Shown here in pieces: positions 1 to 8,007 of a DNA stretch of 64,000 nucleotides. Under the pieces are notes generated by a model that worked only from the letters and a program-made list of their open reading frames with translations, was not told the DNA's origin and made no database searches. Position numbers and translations under genes: made by a program. Origin of the DNA: G963667675 sp964291545 (GTDB lineage: Bacteria > Chloroflexota > Dehalococcoidia > Lucifugimonadales > UBA3495); the NCBI GenBank assembly GCA_964291545.2, contig OZ219860.1, positions 1,054,001 to 1,118,000 on the forward strand, in the 5' to 3' direction. How positions within the stretch are numbered: the stretch's first letter is position 1; every line of letters starts with the position of its first letter.

Positions 1-702
1 GAAGTAGGCCCATGAGTCGTGGTAAGTGAGCAGCTTGCGGTTAGCCGGTGGAACCGTAGTCACTGCCGCGGCGACTCCCTCATGGAGCGCCATGATGCGC
101 GTGCGGAAACGTTCAAGGTTACCCGTGTAGTAGTCTGCGTTATCCGGGTCCGACTCCGCCAACTGGTCAGCCGTCAGTTCGGCGTACCGCAGGGCCAACA
201 TGGGATCGGTCCACAGGTGCGGGTTCGGATGGCCTTCGGACTCGGGGAAGGAAAAATCAAACCGCCAGTCCTCCCGTGAGATGGCGTGATCGCCCAGGGA
301 CAGGATCACCGCTTCTGATTTCTTGTTGGCCTCGGCCATCGTCAGAGTTGGCTGCTCCAGGAACAGGCCGTTAAGCACTATTATATCGGCCTCGGACAGC
401 AACTTGGCAACGGAAGGAGCGGGCGCAAATGTGTGAGAGTTGACCCCCTCAGGCACCACGCCCTCCAACACGATGCGCGTCCCGCCGATGTTTTCCACTA
501 TGCTGGTGATGGGAGATACCGTGCTGACCACCCTCAGGCGCTGAGAGTCGCTGGATTGCCCATTTTCAGGCTCAGCGTCCGGCGTCCCCGACGAGCCGCA
601 ACCCGCGATCGCCAGTGCCACCAGCAATATCGCGGCCAGCAAGACGGCGCCGGGCCGGGCGAGAGGAACAAAGGTCAAGGGGACGTGCATCGGTAGTGAC
701 AT
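1..702 (-). CDS. znuA: Metal (zinc-type) ABC transporter substrate-binding lipoprotein, partial
   Basis: ZnuA/TroA-family periplasmic binding protein that would capture Zn2+ (or Mn2+) for an ABC importer. It is read from ATG at 702 and runs off the window edge after 234 codons. A lipoprotein signal ends in a lipobox reading AIAGC. After it come the family segments: a VVSTVSPI start, VVPEGVNSHTFAPAPS with its metal-ligand His, NPHLWTDP with a second His, and a final YHDSWAYF segment with another likely ligand His. It begins about 22 bp downstream of the Fur-family gene on the same strand, so the two probably form one metal-responsive unit. The permease and ATPase genes are presumably outside the window. 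Zinc rather than manganese is inferred from the family pattern and the neighbour. Confidence 0.88.
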   Translation of the reverse strand, partial: MSLPMHVPLTFVPLARPGAVLLAAILLVALAIAGCGSSGTPDAEPENGQSSDSQRLRVVSTVSPITSIVENIGGTRIVLEGVVPEGVNSHTFAPAPSVAKLLSEADIIVLNGLFLEQPTLTMAEANKKSEAVILSLGDHAISREDWRFDFSFPESEGHPNPHLWTDPMLALRYAELTADQLAESDPDNADYYTGNLERFRTRIMALHEGVAAAVTTVPPANRKLLTYHDSWAYF

Positions 703-724
703 ATCTCTCCTGGTCTTGAAGCAG

Positions 725-1150
725 TCAGTTGCTCTCGCGGCACCTCATGCACACGCCGCTGATGGCAAAGTGCTCCAAGTCGGGCTCAAACCCGAATTCA
801 TTAATCAATGTATCCCGGAACTCCTCCAGGTAATGGGGGCTAAGGTTGTAGGCGCCGTTGCATCGGCGGCACACCATGTGGTGATGGCCCCCCATGGCAT
901 CGGTCAACTCGTAGTGCAGGCGGTCCCCGATAGCCACTTCGGTAACCACCCCCAAATTGCGGAACAAATGCAGGGTCCTGTATATCGTGGCGATATCGAT
1001 GTAAGGGTAGGCCTCCTTGGCCCGCTGGAATACCTGGTCCACGCCCATATGCCCGTCACCATGCGCGACGATAGACAGCACGATCAAGCGCTGTGGGGTA
1101 AGCCGGTATCCTTTATCTCTTAGCGTCTCTACCGATTCTTCGTGACCCAT
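725..1150 (-). CDS. Fur-family metalloregulator, probably Zur-like
   Basis: 141-aa DNA-binding repressor of the Fur superfamily. The N-terminal winged helix includes the recognition-helix segment IATIYRTLHLF (about residues 53-63). The C-terminal half carries the metal-site HHH cluster (89-91) and two CxxC pairs (C94/C97 and C134/C137) that form the structural zinc site. The reading frame is open further upstream to 1216, but a good promoter lies inside that extension, so ATG at 1150 is preferred. It is followed directly by a zinc-binding lipoprotein gene, which suggests zinc control of uptake and autoregulation. Fur, Zur and PerR cannot be told apart by sequence alone; Zur is inferred from context. 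Confidence 0.85.
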   Translation of the reverse strand: MGHEESVETLRDKGYRLTPQRLIVLSIVAHGDGHMGVDQVFQRAKEAYPYIDIATIYRTLHLFRNLGVVTEVAIGDRLHYELTDAMGGHHHMVCRRCNGAYNLSPHYLEEFRDTLINEFGFEPDLEHFAISGVCMRCRESN

Positions 1151-1188
1151 GTGCAATCTACTGCCGTTGCAACTATTTGCCACAACGT

Positions 1189-1216
1189 ATTTTAGCGCGG
1201 TAGGATCGGTTGTCAA
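1189..1216 (-). promoter_or_regulatory. Predicted promoter of the fur-znuA unit
   Basis: On the minus strand there is TTGACA (1216-1211), a 16-bp spacer and TAAAAT (1194-1189), a near-consensus housekeeping promoter. Transcription would start near 1182, about 30 nt before the ATG at 1150. The leader contains an interrupted dyad, GTTG...CAAC, around 1168-1188, which could be a metalloregulator operator. The operator idea is speculative. Confidence 0.6.
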
Positions 1217-1319
1217 GGGCGATGAACGGAAGGCGGCGGCGGCAAACCAAGCCGGTAGGCGCCGGGTTGCGGCTGTGAAGCTGCCCTAAGCTGCCGTGGT
1301 TATCGTTAGGAGGAGGCGA

Positions 1320-1943
1320 TCACGGGGCAGCCTGGCCCCAATGCTCGTAGGATGTCACTTCCGCTAGTGGCTTACGTGAGGTGGGCCCGAAACTTCCCCT
1401 GGGGTAGCCCAGCGGCAGGCAGTAGACCACCTGGGCCGAGTCTGGAATGCCCAAGAGCTGGTGCACCTGCTCTTCCACCTGGGCATGCAGGGTGGTGATG
1501 GTGCCGCCGATGCCCAGCGACCGGGCGGCCAGCAGCAGGTTCTGCGCGGCGGGAATGACCGAAGAACCGACGCCGCGGCCCCTGGAGGTGGCGCACAGCA
1601 ATACGATGACTGGAGCCTGTCCGATTTCATCCGCCAGCCGCATGGCGGACCTGCGGGCGTTCTTGCCGGGCGGTATGTCTTCCGGCCCCATAATGCCCTC
1701 GTCCCGCCGCTTGGCCCACCAAGCCTCGCGATACAACTCGGCAAAGGTCTCCCGGGTCTGGGGATCCCTGATCACCAGGAAGTGCCAGGGTTGGGCATTG
1801 CCGCCGTTAGGGGCATGGATGGCCGCTTCCAGGATGTCCTGTACGTCGGCTTCGGAAATGGGATCGGGTTTGAACCGGCGGATGGCCCGCTGGCTGAATA
1901 TGGCCTCGCCCAGTTTCATGGACAGGCGGCTTTCGGTGGTCAT
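1320..1943 (-). CDS. Nitroreductase-family FMN oxidoreductase
   Basis: 207-aa flavoprotein of the nitroreductase superfamily, which uses NAD(P)H to reduce nitro compounds, quinones or other electron-poor substrates. Evidence is the N-terminal FMN-binding segment SQRAIRRFKPDPI, the HAPNGGNAQPWHFLVI motif typical of the family, and the C-terminal GYPRG phosphate-binding segment. ATG at 1943 is chosen because GGAGAGG sits just upstream; an earlier in-frame codon at 1976 lacks such a site. The substrate is not predictable. It is a single gene between the Fur-family gene and the PAC2 gene, and the latter has its own start signal. Confidence 0.85.
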   Translation of the reverse strand: MTTESRLSMKLGEAIFSQRAIRRFKPDPISEADVQDILEAAIHAPNGGNAQPWHFLVIRDPQTRETFAELYREAWWAKRRDEGIMGPEDIPPGKNARRSAMRLADEIGQAPVIVLLCATSRGRGVGSSVIPAAQNLLLAARSLGIGGTITTLHAQVEEQVHQLLGIPDSAQVVYCLPLGYPRGSFGPTSRKPLAEVTSYEHWGQAAP

Positions 1944-2027
1944 ATTACCTCTCCGGTAAATAGCGTGGCGATTCAATGATTGCCGGTCTCCTGGCCGGCA
2001 ACGCTGGCAATGGGCCCTAAAGGCTGT

Positions 2028-2987
2028 CTAATCCTCCGGCGGATCCGGCTGTTCGGGGGCGTTGCGCAGGATATCCTCCAACGTCCTGTCCAGCGACGGG
2101 TCCAATTCCACGTGCTCGACGAAGGGAGTAAAGGTATAGTCGGCAACCGCGCCGTCGATCAACTGCTTGGCGTCCGGGTTGGACGATGCGATCTTGTCCA
2201 GCCGCTCCTTGAGTTCGTTGGATTCTTTATCCCCGCGGTCCCGGAGCTCGGACAGGTCCACCTCCAAATTGAACATAGCCTTCAGTCTCCGCATGATGTC
2301 GTAGAAGGAACGGTGGTCCCTGGTGATGCCGATTTGCTCGTTGTTGGAGGTGACGAAGGGGAACATTGGGGCCATGGCGCCGATGCGGAATATCTCCAGG
2401 TCCGGGTGGTCGTAATGCGCCAGGGTTACCAGGGCCATGGCAATTGTCGGCCCTCTTCTGCCGTCGCTCCCGTAGCTGGAGAACTGCATGCCGAACTTTT
2501 CCAGGTTCTCCCTCATGTCAGCCTTGCTGTAGACGCAGGTGATTCTCCTCTCCTTTTCCGGAGGAACGGGCCCGTTGACGCCCTCGACTGCGGCCGTCTG
2601 CTTGACGCCCAGATCCACGATCGCCTTGCAAAAGGCTTCTACGAAGATATCAACCCGGAACCAGGGCTCCTGGCCCCGGAATATGATGAGGCCGTCGCCC
2701 GCGTCATAGAAGTTATTCTCCCGGTACATCGGTCTGCTGGGCAGGCCGTCCTGGTAAGCGGCCAGGGGGCGGAAGGTGTCGTGGGTGCCCGCCACTTGGA
2801 ACGGGTAGCACAGGTCCGACACCTCAGTCCCCAGTTCCCCGATCTTTTTAGCCCCCAACTTCTCTATCAGGTACCGGGGCAGTCCCCCGGAAATATTCCC
2901 GCCGTCGGACCATTGCCGCCGCCATCCGGCGATGAGGAACCGCGCGTCGGCGGGCTTTTGGTCGAATCTCACCAATTCGTCGGGCAT
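2028..2987 (-). CDS. PAC2-family protein
   Basis: 319-aa protein of the PAC2 (proteasome assembly chaperone 2) family. These are common in Actinobacteria, Archaea and Chloroflexota, and mostly have no assigned reaction. The family opening AGWRRQWSDGGNISGGLPRYL is present, where most members read GWxDAGxAA. Later signatures are an IIFRGQEPWFR segment and an ITCVYSKADMREN segment. The C-terminal third is charged and probably helical. Family assignment is firm; any role in protein quality control is by analogy only. It is transcribed divergently from the GMC oxidoreductase. Confidence 0.75.
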   Translation of the reverse strand: MPDELVRFDQKPADARFLIAGWRRQWSDGGNISGGLPRYLIEKLGAKKIGELGTEVSDLCYPFQVAGTHDTFRPLAAYQDGLPSRPMYRENNFYDAGDGLIIFRGQEPWFRVDIFVEAFCKAIVDLGVKQTAAVEGVNGPVPPEKERRITCVYSKADMRENLEKFGMQFSSYGSDGRRGPTIAMALVTLAHYDHPDLEIFRIGAMAPMFPFVTSNNEQIGITRDHRSFYDIMRRLKAMFNLEVDLSELRDRGDKESNELKERLDKIASSNPDAKQLIDGAVADYTFTPFVEHVELDPSLDRTLEDILRNAPEQPDPPED

Positions 2988-3139
2988 GTGACCGCTCTCC
3001 TGTGGCTTTCGCAGGACCCCGGCGGGCCCGCAAGGCCATTATACCCAATCACCCCGGCCTTTGCTCTCGGACTATGATACGATAGGGCCGTCGGGACGTC
3101 GGGACCCAGGTTACTCCTTTCTTGCTTCCGGAAGGACTA

Positions 3140-4690
3140 ATGAAGTACGACTATATAGTTCTGGGCGCCGGGTCAGCAGGGTCGATTGTGGCGACCCGGC
3201 TCAGCGAGGACCCGCAGACCTCGGTTCTGCTGATCGAGGCGGGACCGGACTATCCGGACTTCGAGCGCCTGCCTGACGAGATCAAGTACGGGTACGGCAC
3301 GGCGACCTATGCCGTGGCCACTGACCACGACTGGAAGTATGTCGGAAAGGCCACGCCAAACGCCATCGAAATGCAGGTGCCGAGGGGCAAGGTCACCGGA
3401 GGTTCCAGCGCCATCAACGGCCAGATGTTCCTGCGGGGCGTTCCCGAGGACTACGATTCCTGGGCGGCCATGGGCAATGACCAGTGGAGCTTCCAGAAGG
3501 TTCTGGAGTGCCTCCGCAGGATCGAGAGCGACACTGAGTACGGCCACGGCGACTTCCATAATTCCGATGGGCCAATCATCGTCAAGCGGTTCCAACCGGA
3601 ACAATGGTTCCCGGACCAGCGGGCCTTTTATGACGCCTGCCGGGCCGCAGGCTTTCCCGACAGCCCGGACCACAATGCCCCGGACGCCTCCGGCGTGGGT
3701 CCCATACCAAACAACAACCCCAACGGAGTCCGTTGGAGCACCGCCCTGGGGTACCTGGACCCGGCCCGGCACCGCCTGAATCTCACGATACGGCCCAAGT
3801 GCCTTGTCAGGCGCCTTGTCATCGAAGGAAATCGGGTGACCGGAGTGGAGGTGGAGAGCGGCGGCCAGAGGTTCACAGTGGAGGGAGGGGAAATCATCCT
3901 CAGCGCGGGAGCCATCGGGTCGCCCCACATCCTGATGCTGTCGGGGGTTGGCCCGGCCGATAACCTCCGCAGCGCGGGCATCCCGGTAGTGCACCATTTG
4001 CCCGGAGTGGGCCAGAACCTGAGAGACCATCCCCACGTTATCGTGGGTTGGCGGACCAAAAAGGAACATCCTCTGAACAGGCTGCAGCCCTGGCACCAGG
4101 TGGGCCTGCGCTGGACAGCCGAGAGTTCCGACCTGCGCAACGACCTGATGCTGGTCATGGTTTCCAACGCACCGGGATCGGTGAACCAAGGCGCCTGGGA
4201 CCCGGAGCCGGTGGGAGTCGCGATGCTGGCCCTGTTGGACCTGGCCGTGGGCTCCGGCGAGCTGACGCTTACATCTTCCGACCCCGACATCCAACCCTTT
4301 CTGGACTACCGCTTTATGGAGAGCGAGTTCGACCGAAGGCGCATGCGCGAGTTGGTGCGCACCGCTCTGAAGCTGGCAGACTCCCCGGGGTTCCACGGGA
4401 TCATCGAGGAGCGGTTGTCCCCAACCCACGCCGATCTGGCCACCGACGAATCCCTGGATGAATGGCTGCTGCGGGAGGCCACCACCAGTCACCACATTTC
4501 CGGCACCTGCAAGATGGGCCCCGACTCCGATCCCATGGCCGTGGTGGACCAGTACGGGCGGACCCGGGGTCTCGCTGGGCTGCGTATCGCCGATGCGTCA
4601 ATCATGCCCGACTGCATCCGGGCCAACACTAACGTGACCACCATGATGATCGGGGAGCGCATCTCCGACTTCATCCGCCTGGGCTTGTGA
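3140..4690 (+). CDS. GMC-family FAD-dependent oxidoreductase
   Basis: 516-aa glucose-methanol-choline oxidoreductase that oxidises an alcohol (choline-, glucose- or polyol-type) with FAD. The N-terminus has the dinucleotide fold YIVLGAGSAGSIVA (GxGxxG at residues 9-14) with the acidic ribose-binding end LLIEAGPD. GMC signature 1 follows in GKVTGGSSAINGQMFLRG, and signature 2 in GAIGSPHILMLSGVGP. The C-terminal active site has the catalytic His in SHHISGTCKMG and a partner Asn in the NTNVTTMMIGE tail. ATG at 3140 follows GGAAGGA. The alcohol substrate cannot be told. Confidence 0.93.
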   Translation: MKYDYIVLGAGSAGSIVATRLSEDPQTSVLLIEAGPDYPDFERLPDEIKYGYGTATYAVATDHDWKYVGKATPNAIEMQVPRGKVTGGSSAINGQMFLRGVPEDYDSWAAMGNDQWSFQKVLECLRRIESDTEYGHGDFHNSDGPIIVKRFQPEQWFPDQRAFYDACRAAGFPDSPDHNAPDASGVGPIPNNNPNGVRWSTALGYLDPARHRLNLTIRPKCLVRRLVIEGNRVTGVEVESGGQRFTVEGGEIILSAGAIGSPHILMLSGVGPADNLRSAGIPVVHHLPGVGQNLRDHPHVIVGWRTKKEHPLNRLQPWHQVGLRWTAESSDLRNDLMLVMVSNAPGSVNQGAWDPEPVGVAMLALLDLAVGSGELTLTSSDPDIQPFLDYRFMESEFDRRRMRELVRTALKLADSPGFHGIIEERLSPTHADLATDESLDEWLLREATTSHHISGTCKMGPDSDPMAVVDQYGRTRGLAGLRIADASIMPDCIRANTNVTTMMIGERISDFIRLGL

Positions 4691-4804
4691 TTGCCGGTTA
4701 TCTGGCCGGACTTGGCGGCCCGCAGGGGAATCGCCTATAATCGTCAGACAGACTGTGGTGGCGCCAGGCCATCTGTTAAACGTGGCCTCAGGCCAATCGA
4801 GGAG

Positions 4805-5014
4805 ATGAGCAAGGTGGTAAAGTTTTGTCGGTGCAACGCAATTCTGTCCTTGGCCCTGAACGAAGCGGGAGAGGGTTGCCGGTACGTCGCGAAAGCCGAC
4901 GCGGAAGAAGCTGTTGTCGACGACATGATGAATCACCTGTCGACGGTCCACGAAGTCGACGCCAAGGAACTGGTCTGGAACATCAAGGGCGCTATGAAGT
5001 CGACCCGCCGTTAG
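4805..5014 (+). CDS. DUF1059 domain small protein
   Basis: 69-aa protein matching the DUF1059 family: a short N-terminal Cys-containing strand, a central GCRYVAKADAEEAVVDDMMNHLSTVHEV segment whose GC-x-YVA core is the family hallmark, and a conserved His near VHEV. The function of the family is unknown. The in-frame ORF begins at 4691, but ATG at 4805 with GGAG just upstream gives a protein matching the family length. It lies 114 bp after the GMC gene and is followed by a strong terminator, so the two may be co-transcribed. Confidence 0.75.
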   Translation: MSKVVKFCRCNAILSLALNEAGEGCRYVAKADAEEAVVDDMMNHLSTVHEVDAKELVWNIKGAMKSTRR

Positions 5015-5074
5015 CCTTCATCGCCAGCCATAAGTCTGCCGGCCTGGCCGATTCCGAGTAGTGTGTGCGCATAG

Positions 5075-5113
5075 AGATGCGCTGGGAGCAAGTCCCAGCG
5101 CATCTTTCGTTTT
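5075..5113 (+). terminator. Rho-independent terminator
   Basis: A perfect 12-bp GC-rich stem (GATGCGCTGGGA with its complement) closes a 5-nt GCAAG loop and is followed by TTTCGTTTT. It ends the GMC/DUF1059 transcription unit. Confidence 0.9.
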
Positions 5114-5189
5114 CCGGACGGGACGGTTGAGCCCTGTGCCGGCAGTTGGGCCTGCCGGATTCCCCGGGCCTAACGCCGCCGGGGTAAGC

Positions 5190-5540
5190 CTAGTCTACAA
5201 ACTCGGTCACGGTCTCGTCGGTGGGGAAAATCGTGTACAACCGGGCGGTGGCGCCGGTGTTGTTAATCAGCCGGTGAGGCACGCCCGGCGGCGCCAACAG
5301 GGTGTGGCCGGCCGACACTTCCCGGTGCTCGTCTCCCACTACCATTTCGATGCGGCCGTCCAACAGGACGATGGCTTCATCTGTAGGATGGGTGTGCAGG
5401 GGGAGGGCCGCTCCGTCCTCCATCACCAACTCGCCCACAGTCAGGTTGACCGCTCCGTCCTCCTTGGTGACAAACCGGCGGGCGCTGCGCCCCTCCACCG
5501 GATCGGGCATCGGCTTGGCGTTGTTGTCGATAATTGACAT
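5190..5540 (-). CDS. Small cupin-domain protein
   Basis: 116-aa single-domain cupin. The first motif gives metal ligands H49, H51 and E55 (PLHTHPTDE) and the second gives H89 (PPGVPHR), the usual 3-His/1-Glu metal site. Such proteins can be dioxygenases, isomerases or ligand sensors, and no substrate is indicated. The start at 5540 is supported by GGAGGAAAG just upstream. It is convergent with the DUF1059 gene across the terminator. Confidence 0.85.
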   Translation of the reverse strand: MSIIDNNAKPMPDPVEGRSARRFVTKEDGAVNLTVGELVMEDGAALPLHTHPTDEAIVLLDGRIEMVVGDEHREVSAGHTLLAPPGVPHRLINNTGATARLYTIFPTDETVTEFVD

Positions 5541-5620
5541 GAGTCTTTCCTCCTCGTCGCAAAATTGGTTTCTTGCTGGCCCTGCAAGCGCCGGCGGCTG
5601 TTGGAGACGACGGTAGACGG

Positions 5621-5965
5621 CTAATTTCCGTCGTCGAAGCTGACGATAACCGCGGCGTTGGCTATGACCATGGCGTCGGTGCCGTCCTGGGTCGGAATCT
5701 CCAGTCCTCCGTGCACTGCCTCCACGTAGGCTGTGCCGTGGGGCAGGACCGAGGCTACGGCGTCCCGGTCCACCGCCTCAGGGTTGGGAGAGCCTATGGT
5801 GACATCGACGCGCATGTCGTCCGCCGTCTTGCCCAGGAGGCGCTGGAAACCCAGGCTGCTATGGTGAATAGCGTCGAACACCGCCCGCTTGGCCGCCGAC
5901 GTATAGTCCCGGCCATGAATATCCACCCCCATCCCCATTTCCATGATGCACCTTACGAGGGCCAT
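5621..5965 (-). CDS. Lin0512 family protein
   Basis: 114-aa protein of the Lin0512 family (named after a Listeria hypothetical). Family features seen are the N-terminal IMEMGMGVDIHG, the DAIHHSSLG segment, and the C-terminal run DGTDAMVIANAAVIVSF. No reaction is known for the family. The open frame extends to 6214, but that extension has unrelated low-complexity sequence, and ATG at 5965 with GGAG eight bases upstream matches the family start. It lies 80 bp upstream of the cupin gene on the same strand, so co-transcription is plausible. Confidence 0.75.
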   Translation of the reverse strand: MALVRCIMEMGMGVDIHGRDYTSAAKRAVFDAIHHSSLGFQRLLGKTADDMRVDVTIGSPNPEAVDRDAVASVLPHGTAYVEAVHGGLEIPTQDGTDAMVIANAAVIVSFDDGN

Positions 5966-6177
5966 GACATGCTCCGAATCGCATAAACTGGGACAAGGTG
6001 AGACAAAGTGGGACGCGAATTTGGGCCATAATCCCGCTTCGGCGACGAACCGAATTCCCGCTGGAACAGGCCTCAGCCGACTTCTGTTGCGGCCTAACCA
6101 ACTCATTAGACAGCAGATGCAGGGGCCAGTCAAGGGAGGGGACGACAGCAGGCCGCGTCGGGTTATCTGTATCTTTT

Positions 6178-6207
6178 TTGACCGATTTGGTTGGTCGTCG
6201 ATACAAT
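6178..6207 (+). promoter_or_regulatory. Predicted modABC promoter
   Basis: TTGACC (6178-6183), an 18-bp spacer and TACAAT (6202-6207). The first in-frame start codon of the ModA frame lies inside this promoter, which argues for the downstream ATG at 6293 and a leader of about 80 nt. Confidence 0.55.
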
Positions 6208-6292
6208 GGCTCACGGAATGCGACGACTCGTGAGCCGCACCTCGTTACGCAGTTGCGCAGAGGGATTAGATCAGCACACTCGCGACCGCTAC

Positions 6293-7183
6293 ATGTCACG
6301 CTGGTTGATCCAACCGCCGGCGCTTTACGGGCGGATAGCCGCAGCCTTGATTCTTACGATTATGTTAACCGGATGTAGCGGCGATTCAGAAGACCGGCAA
6401 CGGATTACGGTTTTTGCCGCTTCTTCTCTCACCGAGGCCTTTACCGAATTGGCCGACGCCTTCGAGGGGGAATACCCCGGATCATCTGTAACGTTGAACT
6501 TCGACGGTAGTCAGCGGCTCCGTTTTCAGTTGGAGCACGGCGCCCGCGCCGATGTTTTCGCTTCGGCAGACCAAAGGCAGATGGAGTTGGCCAAAGAGGC
6601 CGGCGTGCTGGCCGGAGAAGCAGTGCATTTCGCGAGCAACCGGCTGGTGATTATCGTGCCCGAGCCGGAGGAAGCCGCCGGTGTACCCTCGGTGCAGTCA
6701 GTTGCCGATCTGTCCCGCGAAGGAGTCAAGCTGGCCCTGGCCCAAGAGGAAGTGCCGGCGGGCAGATACGCCAATGAAGTAATCCAACGAATGGCCGTTG
6801 ACCCGAGGTTGGGGCCTGGATATGCCGACAGTGTTGTGGCCAACGTGGTGACGGAGGAAACCAACGTCCGAAACGTGCTTCAAAAGGTTGCGCTCGGAGA
6901 AGTAGACGCCGGGTTCGTCTACTATTCCGATGCCCGGGTTGCGTCTGACGTTTCGATGGTGCAAATTCCAGACGAGGCGAGTGTTGCGGCCGTCTACACT
7001 ATCGCCGTTCTCGATAGCTCTAACTTAGCCGAGGCTGCGAACGACTTCATCGATTATGTCGAGTCCGATGCCGGACAGGAGATTTTGCGCCGCCATGGTT
7101 TTGAGGCGCAGGCGCAGGCGCAGGCCGCTGGGACGCAGCTAAGTCCATTTGCAGGCAGCTGGACTGGAAGAGGGATCCAATGA
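6293..7183 (+). CDS. modA: Molybdate ABC transporter substrate-binding lipoprotein
   Basis: 296-aa periplasmic molybdate/tungstate-binding protein. A signal peptide ends in the lipobox LTGC, so it is membrane-anchored. The mature protein starts with the family motif ITVFAASSLTEAFTELA, whose Ser residues contact the oxyanion. It continues with FDGSQRLRFQLEHGARADVFASAD and the C-terminal VDAGFVYYSDA. ATG at 6293 is chosen over earlier starts because the latter overlap the promoter. Its stop overlaps the start of modB (ATGA), indicating translational coupling. It delivers molybdate for the cofactor of enzymes such as the molybdenum hydroxylase subunits near 23-24 kb. Confidence 0.93.
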   Translation: MSRWLIQPPALYGRIAAALILTIMLTGCSGDSEDRQRITVFAASSLTEAFTELADAFEGEYPGSSVTLNFDGSQRLRFQLEHGARADVFASADQRQMELAKEAGVLAGEAVHFASNRLVIIVPEPEEAAGVPSVQSVADLSREGVKLALAQEEVPAGRYANEVIQRMAVDPRLGPGYADSVVANVVTEETNVRNVLQKVALGEVDAGFVYYSDARVASDVSMVQIPDEASVAAVYTIAVLDSSNLAEAANDFIDYVESDAGQEILRRHGFEAQAQAQAAGTQLSPFAGSWTGRGIQ

Positions 7184-8007
7184 CGTCGCCTTCAGTGCGC
7201 CGAATCCTGGGCGAGGCCGGGCCGGGCCGGGGCTTGGGAACGACGGCGGCGGTCCTCTATACCCTGTTCATCGTCCTGCCCGTGTTGGCCCTGTTGGTCA
7301 GGGCCGCCCAGCAGGAGAGCTTCCTGTCCAGCCTGGTCAGCGACCTTGCCATCACCGCCCTTCGGTTGTCCCTGGTTACCAGCCTGATCAGCATGGCGGT
7401 GGTTATAGCCTTGGGCACCCCCTTTGCCTACCTGCTGGCCCGGAGCAACTCGCCTCTGTTGAGGGTCCTGGACAGCCTGGTGGAGCTTCCCATAGTCCTG
7501 CCTCCGGTGGTCGCCGGGGTTGCAATGCTCATGGCCTTCGGCCGGCAGGGAATACTCGGCCCGCCGTTGGAAAGCGTGGGCATCAGTCTTCCCTTCACCA
7601 CGGCGGCCGTGGTTTTTGCCCAAATCTTCGTGGGAGTGCCTTTCTACGTGAGGGCTGCCAAGCTGGGGTTCCAGAATGTGGCGCGAGACTACGAGGACGT
7701 TTCCCAGACTCTGGGCGTCTCCCCCTGGTGGACCTTCTGGCGTTTGACTCTGCCTTTGTCCATGCCCAGCCTGCTAACCGGCCTTGCCCTGGCGTGGGCA
7801 CGGGCTTTGTCTGAGTTCGGCGCCACCATCATGTTTGCCGGAAATCTAACCGGCAAGACCCAGACCATGCCCCTGGCCATAATGACTGCCATGGAGAGCA
7901 GCCTGGATACCGCCCTTGCCCTTTCGGTCATGTTGATGGTGGGGGCAGTTGTCATCCTGCTGGCCCTGCGCTTCCTGGTCAGGCGCCAGTACGCGGGCCG
8001 GTCATGA
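7180..8007 (+). CDS. modB: Molybdate ABC transporter permease
   Basis: 275-aa inner-membrane permease with about six hydrophobic segments. The ABC coupling motif is in the EDVSQTLGVSPWWTFWRLTLPLS region (EAA-loop), near residues 170-195. It forms the channel of the molybdate importer with ModA and ModC. Start and stop each overlap the neighbouring gene by 4 bp (ATGA), a tight operon. The GAxIMFAGNLTGKTQT segment is typical of ModB. Confidence 0.95.
   Translation: MTSPSVRRILGEAGPGRGLGTTAAVLYTLFIVLPVLALLVRAAQQESFLSSLVSDLAITALRLSLVTSLISMAVVIALGTPFAYLLARSNSPLLRVLDSLVELPIVLPPVVAGVAMLMAFGRQGILGPPLESVGISLPFTTAAVVFAQIFVGVPFYVRAAKLGFQNVARDYEDVSQTLGVSPWWTFWRLTLPLSMPSLLTGLALAWARALSEFGATIMFAGNLTGKTQTMPLAIMTAMESSLDTALALSVMLMVGAVVILLALRFLVRRQYAGRS

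Noticed and set aside
1980..3077. 365-codon open frame opposite the PAC2 gene
   Set aside because: It has no recognisable domain and the opposite frame encodes a conserved PAC2 protein with its own start.
3173..4495. 440-codon open frame opposite the GMC oxidoreductase
   Set aside because: Shadow of a well-supported gene; the composition is typical of an antisense frame.
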